From Candidatus Woesearchaeota archaeon (GTDB lineage Archaea; Nanobdellota; Nanobdellia; Woesearchaeales; UBA11576), in NCBI GenBank assembly GCA_018668595.1, contig JABJCP010000034.1, positions 1 to 54,949 on the forward strand: a stretch of DNA of 54,949 nt, in the 5' to 3' direction. The notes beneath the pieces were generated by a model. It saw nothing but the letters and a program-made list of their open reading frames with translations. It made no database searches and was not told where the DNA came from. The position numbers were made by a program, and so were the translations under genes. Within the stretch, counting starts at the first letter, position 1, and each line of letters opens with the position of its first letter. Below, piece by piece: positions 50,575 through 54,949 of the stretch.

Positions 50575-51360
50575 ATGGATACAAAAACAAGAACACGAAC
50601 AGACAACCAAGGAAAACCAAATCCTAGTGGAGAAGTGCAAGTACGAGAACTAGGAGATGTTTTGCGAAGTGTAGAAGAACCAGAAAATGAAGAATTACGA
50701 GAATTACTAAAAGATGCTTTACAACAAAAAAGAGAAAATTCAGGAAATTTAAAAAAACAATTCAAAACAGACTTGACAATTTATGGATATGAAGAAATAT
50801 ATGAAAGCGAAGAACTCGACGGCAAACTAGACAAAATACTTGTAAAAACAGATTATGTAACAACAAAAGTAAATGAAAAAACAAATATGTTTGTTAAAAC
50901 AAACAAAGACAAAAGTCTAGAAGTATTTCTAAAACATGATATCATAAAAACCGAAGTTGGAAATAAAGTAAAAGGATATTCATATATTCGAATGGAAAAT
51001 CAACAAGAATATGAAACCTTCTTTGATAAATATAAAAAATTAATCTCGAACAACTCACCCATTGTCTCCTACACTCTGATAAGTTCTTTTGGAGGCGGAA
51101 TCATTGGCTTAACATCAGGAATAAACTATCTCGTAAATGCATCTTCTGAAGTAGGTTCTGCAAATCCTGCAATATATTTCGGACTGCTTTTGGGAGGATG
51201 TTTTACAGGTACGTCAGTAGGATTAATTGCGTCTTCAGTAGCAATAAAAAGAAGAAAAAGAAAGTTGAAAAAGTTCAAAGAAACATATTCGGAAAAAGTG
51301 ATTGTTGGGAAAGAAGCAATAAAAAAAGCAATATATACTAACAACAAATTACATTTATAA
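50575..51360 (+). CDS. Array paralogue 4, glycine-rich membrane hairpin
   Basis: 261 residues. It has the usual start and box (GEVQVRELGDVL), then a charged spacer (about 30-62) longer than in other copies. The middle is of the second subtype, IYGYEEIYESEELDGKLDKI, with FVKTNKDKSLEVFLKHD and GYSYIRMENQQEYETF. The hydrophobic hairpin (about 175-222) is followed by a basic helix KRRKRKLKK and a tail VGKEAIKKAIYT. ATG at 50575 with GTGAT before it. Confidence 0.66.
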   Translation: MDTKTRTRTDNQGKPNPSGEVQVRELGDVLRSVEEPENEELRELLKDALQQKRENSGNLKKQFKTDLTIYGYEEIYESEELDGKLDKILVKTDYVTTKVNEKTNMFVKTNKDKSLEVFLKHDIIKTEVGNKVKGYSYIRMENQQEYETFFDKYKKLISNNSPIVSYTLISSFGGGIIGLTSGINYLVNASSEVGSANPAIYFGLLLGGCFTGTSVGLIASSVAIKRRKRKLKKFKETYSEKVIVGKEAIKKAIYTNNKLHL

Positions 51361-51411
51361 AAAAAATAAAATTAAAAATCAAATTAACAATAAAATAAGC
51401 AAGTGATAATA

Positions 51412-52152
51412 ATGGATACTAAAACAAAAACACGAACAGACGAAAAAGGAAAACCAAATCCTACTGGCGAAGTACAAGTAAGAGAATTAAGCGATGTGTT
51501 AGGTAGTGCAGAAGAAGAAGCTGCAGCAGAAATAAAAAAATATTCTGAAAAATTAATACAAGCAAAACTAAAAGAATTTCAAATGAAATATATGGCCAAA
51601 AAAATAGACTACATCTTTGAAAATAAAAAAACAACTGAAAAATTATACGACTTGATACAGGGCGTAGGATACAAACAATACACTGCAAGGCCAGAATTAA
51701 ATATGCATACTAGACTTAGAGCAGATCAAAAAATTGATATTATTTTAATGTATGATCTTTCAGAAATTAAACTTGAAAATGTTAAACCCGGAATTTGCTA
51801 TGCCCACTTAGATGACATATCAGAATTAAAATCTCTTGAAACTGAAATTAATTCTTTTAAACATCCCCATGTACGAGTTCCAGAATATGGTCCGGCAATA
51901 GGAATGATTGGAACACTTGGTGCATTAATTGGAGCACTCATAGGTGGAATTGCAGGAGATAGTTTTTCAGGCGCGGTAATAGGTGGGATGATAGGATTAG
52001 TTCCAGGATGTACTTCAGGCTACCTAATTGAAAAAACAATGCTTGAAAATGAAACAAAAGCAAAACAAACAAGAGAAGAAAAAATCACAAAATACTTTTC
52101 TGAATTTAGTAAAGGGAAAGACGCCATACTAAAAGGAATCTATGGAAAATAA
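51412..52152 (+). CDS. Array paralogue 5, glycine-rich membrane hairpin
   Basis: 246 residues. The N-terminal 55 residues, up to YSEKLIQAKLKEF, are nearly the same as in paralogue 2, but the rest is distinct: TRLRADQKIDIILMYDL and PGICYAHLDDISELKSL. The membrane hairpin (about 168-212: MIGTLGALIGALIGGIAGD, then GAVIGGMIGLVPG) and the tail GKDAILKGIYGK follow. It may be a recombinant of a paralogue 2-like 5' end with another body. Its ribosome binding site is GTGAT. Confidence 0.67.
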   Translation: MDTKTKTRTDEKGKPNPTGEVQVRELSDVLGSAEEEAAAEIKKYSEKLIQAKLKEFQMKYMAKKIDYIFENKKTTEKLYDLIQGVGYKQYTARPELNMHTRLRADQKIDIILMYDLSEIKLENVKPGICYAHLDDISELKSLETEINSFKHPHVRVPEYGPAIGMIGTLGALIGALIGGIAGDSFSGAVIGGMIGLVPGCTSGYLIEKTMLENETKAKQTREEKITKYFSEFSKGKDAILKGIYGK

Positions 52153-52186
52153 TTACGATTAAAAATAAAATAATCACGTGATACTA

Positions 52187-52897
52187 ATGGAAACAAAAAC
52201 ACGAACAAACGACCAAGGAACACCAAATCCTGGCGGAGAAGTACAAGTACGCGAGTTAGGAGATGTACTAAATAAAAGTATTGATGATCTTGATGTATTA
52301 AAAAAAGAAAGACTAAAAGAATTTGAAAAAATAATGAATAAACATACTGGAGAAGAAATACTAAATAACGACGAAACAAGATACAAATTATACACTATAT
52401 TAACAGAATCAAATTATAAACAAATTGAAAATCAAGCAAATGTTAAAACATATATCAGATACCAACCAGACCAAAGTGTGGATGTTGTTGTGTTTAATGA
52501 CTTAGCAACATCAGAAGCAGGTCAGAAAAATAGAGGAATAAGTTATATTAAATTAGAAAATGCAGCAGAATTTAAAGAATATGAACAAAAATTTGAAAAC
52601 TTTGCAAACTTTAAAACAAAAAAACCAGAATATGGATTTAGAATTGGTGTTTCTGGATTTTTTGGAATGATTGGAGGACTTATAATGAGAGGTATTGACG
52701 ACAGTACACTTTCAGGACTTATCGCAGGAACCCTAGTATTCGGAGGCATGTATGTTCTTACCAGTATTGCAGACAAAACAGACATAAAACAAAATAATAA
52801 AAATGTTAAAGGAAAAGTTGAAAAAAATTTTCAAAAATATAAAAAAAATATGTGGACAGGTTTCAGTGCACTTAACAGAGCAATATATAACAAGTGA
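52187..52897 (+). CDS. Array paralogue 6, glycine-rich membrane hairpin
   Basis: 236 residues starting METKTRTNDQGTPNPGGEVQ, then the box VQVRELGDVLN. The middle includes NKHTGEEILNNDETRYKLYT, IRYQPDQSVDVVVFNDL and GISYIKLENAAEFKEY. The hydrophobic hairpin (about 163-205) has a shorter turn, and the tail is GFSALNRAIYNK. It ends one base before the start of paralogue 7, so the two are translated together. Confidence 0.67.
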   Translation: METKTRTNDQGTPNPGGEVQVRELGDVLNKSIDDLDVLKKERLKEFEKIMNKHTGEEILNNDETRYKLYTILTESNYKQIENQANVKTYIRYQPDQSVDVVVFNDLATSEAGQKNRGISYIKLENAAEFKEYEQKFENFANFKTKKPEYGFRIGVSGFFGMIGGLIMRGIDDSTLSGLIAGTLVFGGMYVLTSIADKTDIKQNNKNVKGKVEKNFQKYKKNMWTGFSALNRAIYNK

Positions 52898-52898
52898 A

Positions 52899-53462
52899 AT
52901 GGATATAACTAAAAAAAAAAAAAAAATGAAAGCTGAAAAAACAAAACCAGATATGGAACTAGAAATGATACTCTCAAAATCAGAATATTCATTAGTTACA
53001 ATTAAAGACCAAACAGATGTGTATTTTAAAAGAAACAAAGATGAAAGTGTTGAAGTAGTTCTTAAACAAGATGTTACTAAAATAAAAAGAAGAAATTCTG
53101 CACGAGGATATTCACATATTAAACTTGAAAATCAAAAAGAATATGATGAATTTATTCAAACATATGAAGCAATAAATACTAAACCCCAATTAAGTAAATG
53201 TGTTGGTTTAGGATTAGGAGTATTTGTAGGAATTAGTGTTGCAAGTTATTTATCGAGTTTATGCATGGCAAGTACAGGAGTTTATACAGGTAGCGAAGCA
53301 GTTATTTCAACCACTATACTAGGCATGGCATTAGGTGGCGCATTAGGAATTAACTTAGGAATAATACCTTATGAAGAATATGCTTATAATCTAAAAAACT
53401 TCAAAGAAAAATATTCACAAACTGCCACTGTCGGAAAAGATTCAATTTTAAAAATAATTTAA
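52899..53462 (+). CDS. Array paralogue 7, N-terminally truncated
   Basis: 187 residues and lacking the conserved N-terminal box. It begins MDITKKKKK from a run of 16 A residues (52911-52926), then MELEMILSKSEYSLVT, VYFKRNKDESVEVVLKQD and GYSHIKLENQKEYDEF, so the shared scaffold starts in the middle of the family sequence. The membrane hairpin and VGKDSILKII tail are present, but the tail is shortened. Either a truncated copy or one whose 5' part is out of frame at the A16 tract. Confidence 0.55.
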   Translation: MDITKKKKKMKAEKTKPDMELEMILSKSEYSLVTIKDQTDVYFKRNKDESVEVVLKQDVTKIKRRNSARGYSHIKLENQKEYDEFIQTYEAINTKPQLSKCVGLGLGVFVGISVASYLSSLCMASTGVYTGSEAVISTTILGMALGGALGINLGIIPYEEYAYNLKNFKEKYSQTATVGKDSILKII

Positions 53463-53498
53463 TCAAAAAAAAGATCAGATGATAATTGAAATATAAAA

Positions 53499-54218
53499 AT
53501 GGATGCTAAAACAAAAACACGAACTGACAAAGAAAGAAAACCTTACACAGGAGAAACACAAGTCAGAGAACTAGGAGACGTACTGCAAAGAGAAGAACCT
53601 AGACAAGAATACAAAGATGAATTAGAAGAAACATTAGACAAATTCGGATATCAAGAATTTGTACAAATAAACGAACTAAAAAATAAACTTTATGAAATTT
53701 TACACAAAAAAAATTATCTGACAACTGAATTGAAAATCAATAGTAAAGAAAAATCATATGTCAACATACATACAAAAACTAACAAAGATAAAACAATAGA
53801 AATTTTAGTCGAACACGAACTAACTCAAGTAAAACGAGGAGATTTAAAACCAGGATATACATATCTTAAATTCGACAAGTATGAAGATGCTGCAGAATTT
53901 GAAGCTAAATATGCGAATCTGATTTCTAAACCTCAAAAACAGAAAATCACTGAAGAGTCAGGGATGGCAATTATGTCGGGAGGAATTATTGGACTGTTCA
54001 GTAGCGGAATTGCGCTGGGAATTGCAGGAGAAATTTCTATAAGCCTAGTTGGAATTGTTACGTTGATAGGAATAATTTCCACTTCATCAATAAACATGTA
54101 CAACAATTTGAAAATAAGAATTAACGATACAAAAGAATTAGAAGAAATTCGAGAAATAGGAAAAAAGTCAACCCTAGGTAAAGACGCTATAAAAAATGCG
54201 ATTTATGGACGTTACTAG
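53499..54218 (+). CDS. Array paralogue 8, membrane hairpin protein
   Basis: 239 residues starting MDAKTKTRTDKERKPYTGET, then the box TQVRELGDVLQ. The middle is of the second subtype (KFGYQEFVQINELKNKLYEI; HTKTNKDKTIEILVEHEL; GYTYLKFDKYEDAAEF). The hydrophobic hairpin (about 162-205) is Ile/Gly/Ser-rich, and the tail is LGKDAIKNAIYGRY. The last copy that keeps the N-terminal box. Confidence 0.66.
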   Translation: MDAKTKTRTDKERKPYTGETQVRELGDVLQREEPRQEYKDELEETLDKFGYQEFVQINELKNKLYEILHKKNYLTTELKINSKEKSYVNIHTKTNKDKTIEILVEHELTQVKRGDLKPGYTYLKFDKYEDAAEFEAKYANLISKPQKQKITEESGMAIMSGGIIGLFSSGIALGIAGEISISLVGIVTLIGIISTSSINMYNNLKIRINDTKELEEIREIGKKSTLGKDAIKNAIYGRY

Positions 54219-54239
54219 AACAAACTAAAAAAAATAAAC

Positions 54240-54914
54240 ATGGAAAAAATGGAAAACCTTGCATTATTACCAAAAAATGAAGCACTAGCGCAATTTAGAA
54301 AAACATTAGATACGACCACGTATAATTCACTTTGTAAGTCCTCTGAAAAACAGGAGGATATCGAAACACTACTAATAAAACAAGATTATTCTAAAACAAT
54401 TGTGCGAAAAAAATTTGAATCGATACATGCAATACCTACAATACCTGCAGTAGAAATCTATACACGGGTTAAAAATAATAAAGTAGATGTATTTACATTT
54501 CATGAAATTCAACGAATGAATTCGAAATTAAAATCTGAAAATTATAAAGGATATTCGTACATACAACTTGAAAATTTAAATGAATTAGAAACATTCACAA
54601 AAACATATCTACAAATATTAAACAATTATAGTGAAAATAACACATTAGAATCAATCGCATTAGGATCCATGTGTGGAGGTATAGGCATAGGTCTTCTCGG
54701 ACTAATTACCCTACCAGTTGGAGGAGCAGGACTAATAGTTGGATCTATTGCAGGAGGTGGTGTTTTAGTTGGAGGAATATTAAGCGGAAGATACTCGATA
54801 AAACAAAATCAACAATATGAAGAAATGACTGCGAATCTCAAACAATATAAAAACAGATCAATAAGTGGAAAAACTGCTATTTACAGAGCATTATATTCTG
54901 ATTTTATGAGTTAA
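54240..54914 (+). CDS. Array paralogue 9, lacks N-terminal box
   Basis: 224 residues. The family box is absent; it starts MEKMENLALLPKNEALAQF. The scaffold appears as TTYNSLCKSSEKQEDIETLL, IYTRVKNNKVDVFTFHEI and GYSYIQLENLNELETF. The hairpin (about 140-185) is the most glycine-rich of all (GGIGIGLLGLITLPVGGAG, then GSIAGGGVLVGGILSG), with the tail SGKTAIYRALYSD. The window ends 35 bases later in an (AAT)n tract, so more copies may follow. Confidence 0.62.
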   Translation: MEKMENLALLPKNEALAQFRKTLDTTTYNSLCKSSEKQEDIETLLIKQDYSKTIVRKKFESIHAIPTIPAVEIYTRVKNNKVDVFTFHEIQRMNSKLKSENYKGYSYIQLENLNELETFTKTYLQILNNYSENNTLESIALGSMCGGIGIGLLGLITLPVGGAGLIVGSIAGGGVLVGGILSGRYSIKQNQQYEEMTANLKQYKNRSISGKTAIYRALYSDFMS

Positions 54915-54930
54915 ATATTATAAAAAAAAA

Positions 54931-54949
54931 ATAATAATAATAATAATAA
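54931..54949. repeat. (AAT)n microsatellite at window end
   Basis: An A9 run and then an (ATA)n tract form the last bases, the same simple sequence as at 541-568. It may be the point where assembly stopped. Confidence 0.9.

Larger units (their letters stand above)
49026..53590 (+). repeat. Dispersed 5' cassette of the paralogue array
   Basis: A block of about 50-60 bp coding KPNPSGEVQVRELGDVL is repeated near the start of six genes: 49026-49080, 49801-49850, 50611-50660, 51448-51500, 52217-52270 and 53525-53583. It is far more alike between genes than the rest of them. In four genes the identity includes the leader GTGAT(A)CTA-ATG. The pattern fits recent duplication, gene conversion, or strong selection on the N-terminus. 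Confidence 0.8.

Overview
The window looks like a piece of a small-genome archaeon of the DPANN type, most like the Woesearchaeota/Pacearchaeota (Nanoarchaeota-like) lineages. The evidence is a set of archaeal information genes (aIF5B, Trm1, Taw1/TYW1, class I CCA-adding enzyme), A-rich TATA boxes about 27 bp upstream of many start codons (leaderless genes), GGTGATC-type ribosome binding sites on the other genes, strongly A+T-rich DNA, and many short membrane or coiled-coil proteins of unknown function. The lineage is inferred from gene content alone. No rRNA, tRNA or CRISPR array was found.

Layout. 1-2311: a surface lipoprotein, a thymidylate kinase that has lost its start at an (AAT)n tract, a 29-codon ORF, and a 0.8-kb gene-free stretch of nested hairpins and direct repeats. 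2288-6662: a bidirectional promoter serving a hypothetical gene and wybutosine synthase, then a methyltransferase, a phosphoesterase, small unknown genes and a ZIP metal transporter. 6766-10226: a FecR-domain surface protein and a CHASE2 class III nucleotide cyclase, a bacterial-style signalling pair, followed by a MITE-like element with a 9-bp target duplication (10314-10486). 10532-13095: a flavodoxin-fold oxidoreductase and a TrmB-type regulator divergent from an unknown gene across a palindromic operator. 13140-19101: a metal/redox block (double-cluster ferredoxin, copper P-type ATPase, DsbA-like protein, MerT/HMA-like membrane protein, membrane-anchored winged-helix protein). 19124-32283: MoxR/VWA pair, DedA protein, nucleotidyltransferases, ORF6N protein, ChaN-like protein, nucleoside phosphorylase, CDP-alcohol phosphatidyltransferase and CCA enzyme.

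32379-41601 is a candidate envelope machine: a GspE/FlaI-type secretion ATPase, a HerA/FtsK-type ATPase, two Pro/Gln-rich coiled-coil proteins, two small membrane proteins and three paralogous polytopic membrane proteins. It is followed by an 893-residue protein (41863-44544) with what appears to be a RelA/SpoT-type (p)ppGpp synthetase domain inside a much larger unknown protein. 44572-47937 holds a PUA protein, aIF5B and Trm1, the last two divergent from a second single-TATA bidirectional promoter.

48249-54914, to the end of the window, is a head-to-tail array of nine paralogous genes. Most share a near-identical 5' cassette (GTGATACTA ribosome binding site plus an N-terminal box EVQVRELGDVL), a variable middle, a glycine-rich membrane hairpin, and a C-terminal GxxAIxKxxYGK tail. 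I recognise no family for it; with the RelA-like protein and the envelope cluster it is the best candidate here for an undescribed system. The window ends in another (AAT)n tract, so the array may continue.
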